Assembly: GCA_028689665.1 (NCBI GenBank)
Contig: JAQVCR010000001.1
Span: forward strand, 1 to 64,000
Source: Muribaculaceae bacterium
GTDB taxonomy: Bacteria; Bacteroidota; Bacteroidia; Bacteroidales; Muribaculaceae
Direction: 5' to 3'
Length of the DNA: 64,000 bases
In this document: piece by piece, positions 16,996 to 25,959 of the stretch
How positions within the stretch are numbered: position 1 is the stretch's first letter
How the letters are laid out: every line of letters starts with the position of its first letter
Program-made: the position numbers and the translations under genes
Notes under the pieces: generated by a model
Seen by the model: the letters and a program-made list of their open reading frames with translations, nothing else
The model's database searches: none
Told to the model about the DNA's origin: nothing

Positions 16996-17039
16996 AATCA
17001 AAATACACACTTTCATCGTGAATATTACAAGAATTTGGG

Positions 17040-17047
17040 TATTTTTG
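17040..17047 (+). promoter_or_regulatory. Probable -7 box for mtaB
   Basis: TATTTTTG fits TAnnTTTG and lies 27 nt before the mtaB start. No clear -33 box is seen. No terminator hairpin is visible between 16996 and this box. Confidence 0.45.
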
Positions 17048-17074
17048 TAGCATAATTCAAAATTTCAGCCTTTA

Positions 17075-18391
17075 ATGATCGATAATTCTACATTCAACGG
17101 AGGCACTGTCGAGTATCATACACTTGGGTGTAAACTTAACTTTGCCGAAACATCAACCATCGGTAAAATACTTGCAGACAAAGGTTTTAGACGAGCTACA
17201 TATAACGAAACTCCTGATATTGTAGTGGTAAATACTTGTAGCGTTACCGAGCTTGCCGATAAAAAATGCCGTCAGACAATTCGTCGCCTTATACATAAAT
17301 ATCCCGATGCTCTGATGATAGTAACCGGCTGTTACGCACAGCTTAAAGGTAACGAGATTGCACAAATTCCGGGAGTCGGAATTGTGCTGGGAAGTGAACA
17401 AAAACTTGAAATAGCTAAATACCTCGACCAATGGTTGCTTAATCGCACGCCATCGGTAGTAGTTACTCCTTCTAAAGATATTCGCCTTTTCAGCCCGTCT
17501 TGCTCTCGTGGCGACAGAACCAGATATTTCCTTAAAGTTCAAGATGGTTGCGACTACTATTGCAGCTATTGCACCATCCCTATTGCTAGAGGAAGAAGCC
17601 GCAGTGGCAAAATTGCAGATATGGTGAAACAAGCCGAGCAAGTTGCTGCAGATGGTGGAAAAGAAATAATAATTACCGGAGTAAACATTGGCGATTTCGG
17701 TAAGGGAACCGACGAAACTTTCTTCGATTTAATAAAAGCTCTTGATGAGGTAGAAGGAATAGAACGTTATCGTATATCTTCAATCGAGCCAAACCTACTT
17801 ACCGACGAGATTATCGACTGGGTAGCCGGCTCTAAGCGTTTTATGCCACACTTCCACATTCCTTTGCAATGTGGTAGCGACACAATATTGAAAATTATGC
17901 GTCGACATTACGATACAGCACTGTTTGCATCAAAAATTGCCAGAATACGACATATAATTCCCGATGCTTTCATTGGGGTAGACTTAATCGTGGGGATGCG
18001 AGGAGAAACCGATGAGCTTTTTCAAGAATCTTACGACTTTTGTGCTTCGCTCGACATCTCTAAACTGCACGTATTCCCATATTCTGAACGTCCCGGAACA
18101 ATGGCTCTAAATATCGACTATGTTGTCGAGCCTCAACAGAAGAGTATTCGCACGCACAGAATGTTACAATTATCCGACAGCAAACTTAAAGCCTTCACCG
18201 AGCGTTTTATTAATACTCAACGTCCTGTGCTTTTTGAACAGCCACACAAGAATATGCCTATGCACGGTTTCACCGACAATTATATAAAAGTAGAAGCTGA
18301 ATATCAAGCAGAAATGATTAATGAAATTGGCAATGTGATACTAGGAAATCCTAATGAAGAAATGACATTACTTTCAACTCTGGCAAAATGA
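17075..18391 (+). CDS. mtaB: tRNA t6A37 methylthiotransferase MtaB
   Basis: 438 residues. It adds a methylthio group to t6A37 of ANN-decoding tRNAs using two iron-sulfur clusters. The N-terminal UPF0004 domain carries C19, C55 and C86. The radical SAM motif is C159-x3-C163-x2-C166 in GCDYYCSYCTIP, followed by ARGRSRS. A TRAM-like tail ends the protein. The short radical-SAM spacing and RGRSRS place it in the MtaB branch; the MiaB branch is represented separately at 43715-45091, where the motif reads RGRERSR. It overlaps the next gene by 4 nt. Confidence 0.92.
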   Translation: MIDNSTFNGGTVEYHTLGCKLNFAETSTIGKILADKGFRRATYNETPDIVVVNTCSVTELADKKCRQTIRRLIHKYPDALMIVTGCYAQLKGNEIAQIPGVGIVLGSEQKLEIAKYLDQWLLNRTPSVVVTPSKDIRLFSPSCSRGDRTRYFLKVQDGCDYYCSYCTIPIARGRSRSGKIADMVKQAEQVAADGGKEIIITGVNIGDFGKGTDETFFDLIKALDEVEGIERYRISSIEPNLLTDEIIDWVAGSKRFMPHFHIPLQCGSDTILKIMRRHYDTALFASKIARIRHIIPDAFIGVDLIVGMRGETDELFQESYDFCASLDISKLHVFPYSERPGTMALNIDYVVEPQQKSIRTHRMLQLSDSKLKAFTERFINTQRPVLFEQPHKNMPMHGFTDNYIKVEAEYQAEMINEIGNVILGNPNEEMTLLSTLAK

Positions 18392-19335
18392 AAAAAGAGA
18401 CAAAGAACGATATTATCTATCTTCCGATGAAGTTATTTCTTCACGGAATTGCTCTCCTACCTTTTTGGTTATTATATCGTCTTGCCGACTTTCTATATAT
18501 ATTACTGTATTATGTCGTGCGCTATCGTCGGAATATTGTAAGACAAAATATAAATGAGTCTTTTCCCGAAAAATCCCAAAAAGAAAGAAATAGAATAATC
18601 CGTAAATTCTATCTACACTTTGCCGACTATTTTGTAGAGACGATAAAGCTACTGCATATCAGTGATGAGCAGATGCGCCGTCGTATGGTATTTAGAAATA
18701 TCGAATTAGTAGATAAATCGCTCGACAAAAAACGCTCGGTGATAGTATATGCCGGGCATTACGGCAATTGGGAATACCTCACATCTATCACTTTATGGTC
18801 GAGATACAACTACATAAACGATGTAGAATTTGCCCAGATATATAGAAAGCTCAAAAACAATTGGTTCGACAAATTTTTCTATAATCTTCGCAGCCGATTT
18901 CACTCCGAATCGTTTGAAAAAAAAACTGCATTTCGCTCTCTGCTGAAAATAAAATTAGACGGGCGAAATACTGTTACCGGATTTATCTCCGACCAGCACC
19001 CCAGTGGTAGCGACACTAATCATATCGTGAAATTCCTTAATCACGACACGGCAATTATTACAGGTAGTGAAATACTCGCAAAGAAACTCGACCAAGACGT
19101 TTTCTATTTCGATATTGAAAAAGTGAAACGCGGACACTACATCACAACAATAAAAAAGATAACTTGCTGTCCTAGCAAGCAACCCGATATGGCAATTACC
19201 GACGCTTACGTCGAGAATCTTGAAACAACAATTAAGCGACAACCGGAATTATGGCTTTGGACTCATAATCGCTGGAAACACGAATGCAAGCACTCGGCAG
19301 AGCCAAAAACTAAATTAATTAACGACAATGAATAA
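18388..19335 (+). CDS. Lipid A biosynthesis acyltransferase family (LpxL/HtrB-like)
   Basis: 315 residues. An N-terminal membrane helix (about 18-45) precedes the lysophospholipid-acyltransferase-like domain with catalytic HYGNWE (H124, E129). A second block SDQHPSGSD lies near residue 209, and PELWLWTHNRWK closes the domain, as in KDO-lipid A acyltransferases. It would add a secondary acyl chain to lipid A at the inner membrane. It overlaps mtaB by 4 nt and the following glycosyltransferase by 8 nt, so the three are translated as one unit. Confidence 0.9.
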   Translation: MKKETKNDIIYLPMKLFLHGIALLPFWLLYRLADFLYILLYYVVRYRRNIVRQNINESFPEKSQKERNRIIRKFYLHFADYFVETIKLLHISDEQMRRRMVFRNIELVDKSLDKKRSVIVYAGHYGNWEYLTSITLWSRYNYINDVEFAQIYRKLKNNWFDKFFYNLRSRFHSESFEKKTAFRSLLKIKLDGRNTVTGFISDQHPSGSDTNHIVKFLNHDTAIITGSEILAKKLDQDVFYFDIEKVKRGHYITTIKKITCCPSKQPDMAITDAYVENLETTIKRQPELWLWTHNRWKHECKHSAEPKTKLINDNE

Positions 19336-20329
19336 ACCTATTGGTGTAATCATTCTTAATTGGAATGGCGCAGATCTAATAAAAGACTTCTTACCTTCTG
19401 TATTGATTAAAACAAACCACAATATAGCCGATATTATTGTTGCCGATAATGGGAGCACCGATAATTCTATTGAGGTACTAACCGATGAATTTCCTGAAAT
19501 AAAGCTAATCCAATTTCAAGATAACTACGGCTTTGCCGAAGGATACAACAAAGCAATAGAAATGTGCGATTATAAATATATAGTCCTACTAAATTCCGAT
19601 GTCGCTGTCCCGAATGGCTGGCTCGAACCACTATATGAACATTGCGAAGTTAATGACAATGTAGCCGCATGCCAACCTAAGATATTATCGCATACATTTA
19701 GAAGCTACTTTGAATATGCAGGCGCATCGGGGGGATTTATTGATAAGCACGGATACCCATTCTGTCGAGGTAGAATATTTTCAGAGGTAGAAGAAGATAA
19801 AGGACAATACGAAAATATTATTGATATTTTTTGGGCTTCGGGAGCTGCACTATTTGTACGCCGAGAAGTATATATTAAAGCCGGAGGACTAGACAAAGAA
19901 TTTTTTGCTCACATGGAAGAGATAGATTTATGCTGGCGCATTCATCTATTAGGCTACGACATTCGAGTAGTCCCTAAATCGCAAGTGTATCACTTAGGTG
20001 GAGGAAGCCTGCCTGCTTCTAATCCAAGAAAGACTTATCTTAATTTCAGAAACAACCTCATATTACTATATAAAAACATTCCCGCCAAAGACAGAGGCAA
20101 ATTACTTATCATTCGCCGACTTTATGACACTCTTGCTATGTTGGTTTTTATCGCAAAGCTCGATTTCAGCAATGCTTTTGCAGTGATTAAAGCCCATAAT
20201 GACTATCGCAAAATGAAAACTAAATATACATCTTGCGCATCAGCCAAAATGAATCTACTAAAAACTTTTGACCAAACTAATAGGAATATCATTCTCGATT
20301 TCTACATAAAAAGAAATAAGCATTTTTAA
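19328..20329 (+). CDS. Glycosyltransferase family 2, rhamnosyltransferase-like
   Basis: 333 residues with a GT-A fold. It opens IGVIILNWNGADLIKDFLPS, has ADNGSTDNS for nucleotide binding, LLNSDVAVPNGWL as the metal-binding DxD region, and FWASGAALFVRR then HMEEIDLCWR as acceptor-side motifs. This set is shared with WbbL-like rhamnosyl or mannosyl transferases. It is soluble or peripheral, with one weak hydrophobic stretch near 275. Coupling to the LpxL-like gene suggests a cell-envelope glycan, perhaps LPS core; the sugar is unknown. Confidence 0.88.
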   Translation: MNKPIGVIILNWNGADLIKDFLPSVLIKTNHNIADIIVADNGSTDNSIEVLTDEFPEIKLIQFQDNYGFAEGYNKAIEMCDYKYIVLLNSDVAVPNGWLEPLYEHCEVNDNVAACQPKILSHTFRSYFEYAGASGGFIDKHGYPFCRGRIFSEVEEDKGQYENIIDIFWASGAALFVRREVYIKAGGLDKEFFAHMEEIDLCWRIHLLGYDIRVVPKSQVYHLGGGSLPASNPRKTYLNFRNNLILLYKNIPAKDRGKLLIIRRLYDTLAMLVFIAKLDFSNAFAVIKAHNDYRKMKTKYTSCASAKMNLLKTFDQTNRNIILDFYIKRNKHF

Positions 20330-20364
20330 GAAGTGGCTAATAACAATTATTAACCATTACTTAG

Positions 20365-20394
20365 TTGTTCATTCCTATTTATAGTGTAATTTTG
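20365..20394 (+). promoter_or_regulatory. Promoter for the small secreted protein gene
   Basis: TTG at 20365-20367, a 19-nt spacer and TAATTTTG at 20387-20394 make one of the best -33/-7 pairs in the window. The start site would be near 20401, 17 nt before the ATG at 20418. Confidence 0.65.
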
Positions 20395-20417
20395 TCGCAC
20401 TAATATTTAATTCATAA

Positions 20418-20807
20418 ATGAAAGGAATATTCAAATATTGTATACTTGTAACTATCGCATTTGCATTAATGCTAAGCATATCTACATCGACTAGCGGTGA
20501 GGAGAAAAAGGCTTGCAATAGCAATAATGCGCAAGTAGAACAAGTATCGGATACTCAAAAAATAGAATTAAGTATTGAAATCGCTCGCGATAATAGCAAC
20601 TTGCTATTGACTCCCACATTTAATATTACTGTGCCGGCAAATGTGATAGGAGCGAAGATTCGCACAATGCCATTTTCAGCACCGACCAAGCCGATAATAA
20701 GCTCGGATATTCCTAATAAAATTGACACCAACAGGTGCTATATTTCCTATATTTTTAATTGCGTCGATGATTATTATATCATATCTCTGCGACGTATTAT
20801 AATTTGA
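20418..20807 (+). CDS. Small secreted or membrane-anchored protein of unknown function
   Basis: 129 residues that I do not recognise. The N-terminal 25 residues form a signal peptide or anchor (KYCILVTIAFALMLSIST). A polar, serine- and asparagine-rich region follows, then a cysteine-containing end (NRCYISYIFNCVDDYYII) finishing in a hydrophobic basic tail LRRIII. A good promoter lies directly upstream, which supports expression. It is followed after 106 nt by a second small membrane protein. Confidence 0.6.
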   Translation: MKGIFKYCILVTIAFALMLSISTSTSGEEKKACNSNNAQVEQVSDTQKIELSIEIARDNSNLLLTPTFNITVPANVIGAKIRTMPFSAPTKPIISSDIPNKIDTNRCYISYIFNCVDDYYIISLRRIII

Positions 20808-20913
20808 TTCTTATTAATTTGCTACAAACAATTTGATGCAGAGCTTACATTAAGCCTTGTATCACAATCACTTACATCAAATTAATATTAATAAAATTAT
20901 AAATTACATAAAA

Positions 20914-21396
20914 ATGAAAAATATATCAGATATCGAAGATTTACTTACCGTAACTCAGTCAATTCATCGTGCCAAACGAAACATAATATTACCAATAATC
21001 TATATAATCGCAGGTATCGTTGCTATTATTATTGCACCGAACTTTGATAAAATAGACAGCCTTATGATGACGTTATATGTTGGTGGAGCCTCTATTATTA
21101 CTATTGGAGCAATCAAATGCTTACTACCAAGCAAGAAACTAGTGTACGCAAAGACTAAAGAAGCTATCGAACCTAAAAACTTATATTTTGATGCTACTAA
21201 CGAATATACAATAAAAGAGCTACTCGTAAATGGCAAATTTGAACAGCTTAAAAGCATGGCTAGCAAGAAAGAAAATGGTCCTCAAATGGTAACTTATTAT
21301 TCAACCCCGAGTGGGAGCTTCTATATAGCACAAATTTATAAGTTCGTTCCCTATCACTATATCCCATTCATTGAACCTATTGTAACAGAAAAATAA
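20914..21396 (+). CDS. Small two-helix membrane protein of unknown function
   Basis: 160 residues from the ATG at 20914; the open frame extends to 20857, but those extra residues are unlike a normal N-terminus. Two hydrophobic helices (about residues 27-45, NIILPIIYIIAGIVAIIIA, and 52-70, MTLYVGGASIITIGAIKCLL) form a hairpin. A soluble C-terminal part follows (IKELLVNGKFEQLKSMAS... then SGSFYIAQIYKFVPYHYIPF). Possibly cotranscribed with the small gene upstream and ended by the strong terminator at 21418-21457. No family assigned. Confidence 0.7.
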   Translation: MKNISDIEDLLTVTQSIHRAKRNIILPIIYIIAGIVAIIIAPNFDKIDSLMMTLYVGGASIITIGAIKCLLPSKKLVYAKTKEAIEPKNLYFDATNEYTIKELLVNGKFEQLKSMASKKENGPQMVTYYSTPSGSFYIAQIYKFVPYHYIPFIEPIVTEK

Positions 21397-21417
21397 TAAT
21401 TTTCTAATAGATAATAT

Positions 21418-21457
21418 AATGGTATGTACGCTAAGACGTACATACCATTGTTTTTTT
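21418..21457 (+). terminator. Strong rho-independent terminator
   Basis: A 13-bp perfect stem (21418-21430 with 21437-21449) and 6-nt loop are followed by G and seven T (21451-21457). It ends the small membrane protein gene, and its T-run overlaps the stop codon of the opposing helicase gene. Confidence 0.9.
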
Positions 21458-24400
21458 ATACCTCTACATTTTCAATATCTCCATCAAATGGATACCATAT
21501 ATATCCTCGAAGATTAGTGAAACCACATTCACGCAATATCGCAACATAATTAGCAACCTGCTTATGATAGCTCTTTAAATGCTTCTCTCCAAATTTATAA
21601 TCCACTACTATCGTTTCGCCTTGTGGTGTGAGTATTATTCTGTCTGCGCGATATGACTGTCCTTTCACCATCATCGGACGTTCATTTATTATCTTATTCC
21701 GCTTATCAAACCATACAGCCACACGCTCATCGCTAACCATCGATGTTAGATTCCTAATTACAGCGTCGCGTTCAGCCTGTGGTAACATCCCTCGTGCAAC
21801 ACTTCGACGCACTATAAAATCTATGTCTTTTGCCGTTCTTATCATACTCATAAGTCGGTGATACACTATCCCTTGTGTGCGCGGAGTAGCAATTATATCG
21901 GGTAAATCAAATTCAAACCTCGACAACGATGACAACGAACTATAAGGTTGCAACAATACATTATTCTTATCGATTTCTTCTTTTTCTTCTTTTTTTATAA
22001 CCGGCTGCCCTATCGAAAACATTTTCCCCTCTTTATCATATTCCTCAAGCGGAGTAAAAAGCTCGGGAGCTACATCTTTTGAAATTTCACTCATATTATC
22101 GGGCAACATCGTGCTAGTCAATTGATTTAAATAAAAGCTCAGCTTGCCTTTTTCTTCTTTTATTGGATAAAAGATATGCAATTCATCAACAGCACGAGTA
22201 AAAGCAACATAAGTCTTATTAAGACAATCTATCAGCGAATCGGCAACCGACTTATTATAATACTCCTCAAAATAGGCACTCTTTCCTGCACCACTTCCCG
22301 AGATAGGAATTATAGGAGGCACAACACCTTCAGAGAAACGTTCTTTCAACACCGGTTCTACCCATATATAATCATCGCATTTAAACATATTCCAATCGGC
22401 AAAAGGAATTATTACACACGGATATTCAAGCCCTTTCGATTTATGTATGGTCAACACATTAACTGCATCAATATCACTGGGCGAAGTGATTGATAGATTC
22501 GCGGAATGCAAATCCCACCACCCCAGAAACGCATGAACACTTGCTATGTTCCTTTCACAATACTCAATTATAGTATCTTGAAAAGCATGAATATAGGGAT
22601 TCTCACGCTCTATTATTTTTTGAGGCACGAATACATTAAGCACCTTCTCTACTATAGCAAAAAGTGAAGAAGTCTCTAAATCGACAAAATCGCGAAATGC
22701 TTCTACATTTTCCTCCAGACTGCGGCTATTTATTGCAATGTCGAGAGCGTCGGATGGCGACTGCCCATTATTAATATTCTGATAGAACAAACTCAATAAC
22801 AATGGCATAGAATCGCCCTCTCCTTTTTGCCCGTCGCTTTCTAAAAATTCGGCAACATTGTTATCTATATATCTCAAAACACTAATTATAAGCCCTATTG
22901 CCGACGATGTATTTAATAATAACGATTCATCAGAAACCACACGAATATCATCACCATTAGTTACACAATAATCGAGTATATAATTTATTATCGCCGCCCC
23001 TTCATTATTTGTATTTACAAGGATAGCAATATCTCGCTGTTTATAACCCCTTGCTAGCAGCTCCTTTATCCTTTTGGGTACTAGCTCGGTTGCTCGTTGT
23101 GTCCATTTTATTGCCTCTCCTTCATTGTCAACAAGGTCGGTCGAAAAATAATTGAACGACACATAGCCTTTTTTATCTACATTCTGGGGCGCAATATATT
23201 GTATTACATTATTATACGAATTGCCTAATAATGATGAATCTAGTCCTTCGTCCTTTAGCAGTGTCGGAATCAAAGAAAAAAATGTATTGTTAAACTTGAT
23301 TATAGTAGACCTGCTCCTATAATTAGTGCTATAACTTTCAAGATAACTCTCTTTACTTATCTGTCGTCCAAAATCTTTAAACACTTGCTCGCGAAGCAAA
23401 CTCGGATCGGCATTTCTGAAACGATAAATCGACTGTTTCACATCGCCGATTATAAGATTCTCATAATTATGACTTAAACTCTCAGAAAGCAACGGACGCA
23501 TATTATTCCACTGCATTCTCGAAGTATCTTGAAACTCATCGATCAAGAAATGCTTTATATTCATTCCTATGCGCTCATATATAAATGGAGCATCTTCTTC
23601 ACTAATAATCCTGCTCAACAATTCATTTGTGTCGGATAATAATATCACATCATTATCATCTCTAAAGGTCTTGACATTCTTACTAATATCGCCTATCAAC
23701 CCGAGTGCAAAGACATTGTCGCCCATAATTTTATAGGCATCGTTCATCTTTCCCCTTTCAAGTATTTCTGTTAATATATTTAGTAACGATGATTCTATGT
23801 CTTCACCTATTACAACATTCTTTTTTAGCCAACACTCTCTACTAACAAGATTAAGCTCAAATTTATTGGTGAAAACATAACGAGCTTGAGGATTATAGCC
23901 ATCGTCGAGAAACCGGCTTAAGTGAGTATACACTGCACTATTCTTTCTAAGACCTTCTAGAGAAAGTCCATTAGCTTCTATTAGTAGAATAAAGTTTTGC
24001 GCTAAAGTAGTAATTTCTTTACAGCCACTCCTAATATTAGATTTCAGCTCTTGTTGAAATTGAAGAAGTCTGGAGGTTTCGCCCAAATATTCTAGCAGAT
24101 CTTCATTATGTTGCTTAAAATTCTCATTATTAATCTGTTTGGCAAGTTTCTGCAAAGAATCGCCATTATACATATCGCCATTATCCTTAAATACGTCCCA
24201 CGTTTTGCCGGCTTCAACATTGCTCCGCATATATTGCAAAAGCCATTTGCGAAGTCTTAAAGTCTCGGTATCCGAATTATGGCGCAATGATGATAATAAA
24301 TTTTGAATACCTATATTTAAAACAGCCTTATCATTTAATTCAATGCCAAAGTCGGCTCCCACCTCTGCCTCTCGGGCAAAAGTGCGAAGAATAACTTGAA

Positions 24401-24773
24401 AGAAAGAATCGATTGTGCTAATATTAAACTCAGTGAAATTATTAAGCAATTCTTTCAACGACTTGCTCGACAACTCCTTAATTTTATCCTCACCCACACG
24501 ATAATATTCACACAGATCGTCTAAATACGGACTTCGCTTATCAGGAATAATACCCGACAATATAGCCAACTCCTTAACAATACGTTGCTTCATCTCTTCT
24601 GTTGCCTTATTGGTAAAAGTAACAGCTAGAATTTTTTTATGTGTCTCTCGATCGCTTATCGAATAAAGATGCCTTCCGGTCTCATTCTCATATCCAAGAA
24701 CAAGCTTTATATATTCATACGCAAGGCGATACGTTTTACCCGAACCAGCCGAAGCCTTTGTAATGTTAAGCAT
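21456..24773 (-). CDS. UvrD-like helicase fused to PD-(D/E)XK nuclease (AddA/RecB-like)
   Basis: 1105 residues. Superfamily 1 motifs are Walker A ASAGSGKT (7-14), AVTFTNKATEEMKQR, FLIDEFQDTSRMQW, GDVKQSIYRFR, VLTIHKSKGLEYPCVI and NKTYVAFTRAVDELH. Near the C-terminus IVVDYKFGEKH supplies the D-x-K end of a RecB-family nuclease. The protein would unwind and degrade DNA ends in recombinational repair. An AddB-like partner, often adjacent in Bacteroidetes, is not next to it here. It lies 23 nt downstream of the SUI1-like gene and shares its promoter. Confidence 0.92.
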   Translation of the reverse strand: MLNITKASAGSGKTYRLAYEYIKLVLGYENETGRHLYSISDRETHKKILAVTFTNKATEEMKQRIVKELAILSGIIPDKRSPYLDDLCEYYRVGEDKIKELSSKSLKELLNNFTEFNISTIDSFFQVILRTFAREAEVGADFGIELNDKAVLNIGIQNLLSSLRHNSDTETLRLRKWLLQYMRSNVEAGKTWDVFKDNGDMYNGDSLQKLAKQINNENFKQHNEDLLEYLGETSRLLQFQQELKSNIRSGCKEITTLAQNFILLIEANGLSLEGLRKNSAVYTHLSRFLDDGYNPQARYVFTNKFELNLVSRECWLKKNVVIGEDIESSLLNILTEILERGKMNDAYKIMGDNVFALGLIGDISKNVKTFRDDNDVILLSDTNELLSRIISEEDAPFIYERIGMNIKHFLIDEFQDTSRMQWNNMRPLLSESLSHNYENLIIGDVKQSIYRFRNADPSLLREQVFKDFGRQISKESYLESYSTNYRSRSTIIKFNNTFFSLIPTLLKDEGLDSSLLGNSYNNVIQYIAPQNVDKKGYVSFNYFSTDLVDNEGEAIKWTQRATELVPKRIKELLARGYKQRDIAILVNTNNEGAAIINYILDYCVTNGDDIRVVSDESLLLNTSSAIGLIISVLRYIDNNVAEFLESDGQKGEGDSMPLLLSLFYQNINNGQSPSDALDIAINSRSLEENVEAFRDFVDLETSSLFAIVEKVLNVFVPQKIIERENPYIHAFQDTIIEYCERNIASVHAFLGWWDLHSANLSITSPSDIDAVNVLTIHKSKGLEYPCVIIPFADWNMFKCDDYIWVEPVLKERFSEGVVPPIIPISGSGAGKSAYFEEYYNKSVADSLIDCLNKTYVAFTRAVDELHIFYPIKEEKGKLSFYLNQLTSTMLPDNMSEISKDVAPELFTPLEEYDKEGKMFSIGQPVIKKEEKEEIDKNNVLLQPYSSLSSLSRFEFDLPDIIATPRTQGIVYHRLMSMIRTAKDIDFIVRRSVARGMLPQAERDAVIRNLTSMVSDERVAVWFDKRNKIINERPMMVKGQSYRADRIILTPQGETIVVDYKFGEKHLKSYHKQVANYVAILRECGFTNLRGYIWYPFDGDIENVEV

Positions 24774-24796
24774 AAGTATTAATAATGTATATTAGT

Positions 24797-25141
24797 TTAG
24801 ATAATTTTCGACTTATAACCTTTAGCGGTGAGTATCGTTTGAATTTTGTTTCTGAAATCACCCTGAATCAATATTTCGCCACAGCGTGCCGAGCCCCCCG
24901 ATCCACACTGCGCCTTTAGCTCTTTAGCTAATTCTTTTAAAGCCTCATCAGAGCCTACAAAATCGACTATCAGCGTTACTGCCTTGCCGTTTCTATTTCG
25001 TTTATCAAGCATAATCTTGACATTCTGCTTCGTCGGCATACCTGTATTCTCTTCGTTTTCTTCGACTTTAGTATCCTCAATACTCGAAATATCGACATTA
25101 AAAGTCTGCGCTAATTTATCTTTCCAATCAAGACTATTCAT
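24797..25141 (-). CDS. SUI1/YciH-family translation initiation factor-like protein
   Basis: 114 residues with one SUI1 domain in the second half: QNVKIMLDKRNRNGKAVTLI, then LAKELKAQCGSGGSA and ILIQGDFRNKIQTILTAKGY. These match the eIF1/YciH core, including the basic loop and the CGSGGS turn. Bacterial members bind the 30S subunit and influence start-site fidelity. The N-terminal 40 residues are acidic and probably flexible. First gene of an operon with the helicase-nuclease. Confidence 0.92.
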   Translation of the reverse strand: MNSLDWKDKLAQTFNVDISSIEDTKVEENEENTGMPTKQNVKIMLDKRNRNGKAVTLIVDFVGSDEALKELAKELKAQCGSGGSARCGEILIQGDFRNKIQTILTAKGYKSKII

Positions 25142-25163
25142 AAATTTATAATTATATAGTTTC

Positions 25164-25194
25164 CAAATTTAATGATTTTTACGTATTTCTGCAA
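25164..25194 (-). promoter_or_regulatory. Promoter of the SUI1-helicase operon
   Basis: CAAATTTA at 25164-25171 is TAAATTTG on the minus strand; CAA at 25192-25194 gives TTG after a 20-nt spacer. The start site would be near 25157, about 16 nt before the SUI1 ATG. The box lies in the 84-nt divergent gap shared with porT, for which no equally good promoter is visible. Confidence 0.65.
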
Positions 25195-25225
25195 TATCAA
25201 GTACAATATTACGTTAACAATATTG

Positions 25226-25948
25226 ATGAGAATAAAAATGTTTAGACATATTTCAATGATAATATTCGTTTTCTCGACTGTATTAAATGCATCAGCTCAA
25301 GATAACGACAAAATCCTCAATCGTCAATTTGCCGATATGAAGCTACTTCATCTCGGCTTCTCGGTAGGAACACATACACAAGACCTCCAATTCACTCACA
25401 ACGGCTACACTACCGACAATGGAGAGACGTGGCATATGGAAATCCCCGATTTCTCACCGGGCTTCAATGTTACTGTGCTTGCCGATTTAAGACTAGGAAA
25501 GCATTTTAATCTGCGTTTTAGTCCCGGAATGTATTTCGGCAACAAGGTAGTGAAAATGCACGATACAACAAACAATGAAAGTACATCACAAAATGTCAAG
25601 ACCAACTATGTAGTCCTCCCCATCGAGCTGAAAATTTCGGCAGAGAGGCATCGTAATATGCGTCCATATCTTGTAGGAGGTGTAATGGCATCTTTTGATG
25701 TATCAAAAAAGAGGACAGAGATGTTACGTTTCAACACCACCGATTTCCTACTCACAGTAGGACTTGGTTGCGACATTTATCTTCCGTTCTTCAAACTTTG
25801 TCCCGAGCTAAAATTTTGTTTTGGGTTAACCGACGTACTTCAGCACAATCGCCCCGACCTCTCCGACGACCCAACAACAATGAAATATACAAATTCAATT
25901 AAAAAAATAACACAGCAGATGGTTGTGCTATCATTTTATTTTGAGTAA
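25226..25948 (+). CDS. porT: PorT-family outer-membrane protein of the type IX secretion system
   Basis: 240 residues from the ATG at 25226; 25238 is an alternative and both keep the signal peptide ending NASAQ. The open frame back to 25172 only adds residues before the signal peptide and runs into the promoter of the opposite gene. The mature part is an eight-strand-like barrel with LLHLGFSVGTHTQDLQF, FNLRFSPGMYFG, NYVVLPIELKISAERHRN, MRPYLVGGVMASFD and a terminal aromatic VVLSFYFE. These fit PorT/SprT, needed for T9SS function. Its position immediately before sprF-gldKLMN supports the call. The family is similar to general porin-like barrels, so context matters. Confidence 0.85.
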   Translation: MRIKMFRHISMIIFVFSTVLNASAQDNDKILNRQFADMKLLHLGFSVGTHTQDLQFTHNGYTTDNGETWHMEIPDFSPGFNVTVLADLRLGKHFNLRFSPGMYFGNKVVKMHDTTNNESTSQNVKTNYVVLPIELKISAERHRNMRPYLVGGVMASFDVSKKRTEMLRFNTTDFLLTVGLGCDIYLPFFKLCPELKFCFGLTDVLQHNRPDLSDDPTTMKYTNSIKKITQQMVVLSFYFE

Positions 25949-25959
25949 TTATTATTTAG

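Noticed and set aside
20857-20913. Longer start for the two-helix membrane protein
   Set aside because: The added residues are a run of His, Asn and Ile with no signal or domain character; the ATG at 20914 follows a plausible untranslated stretch.
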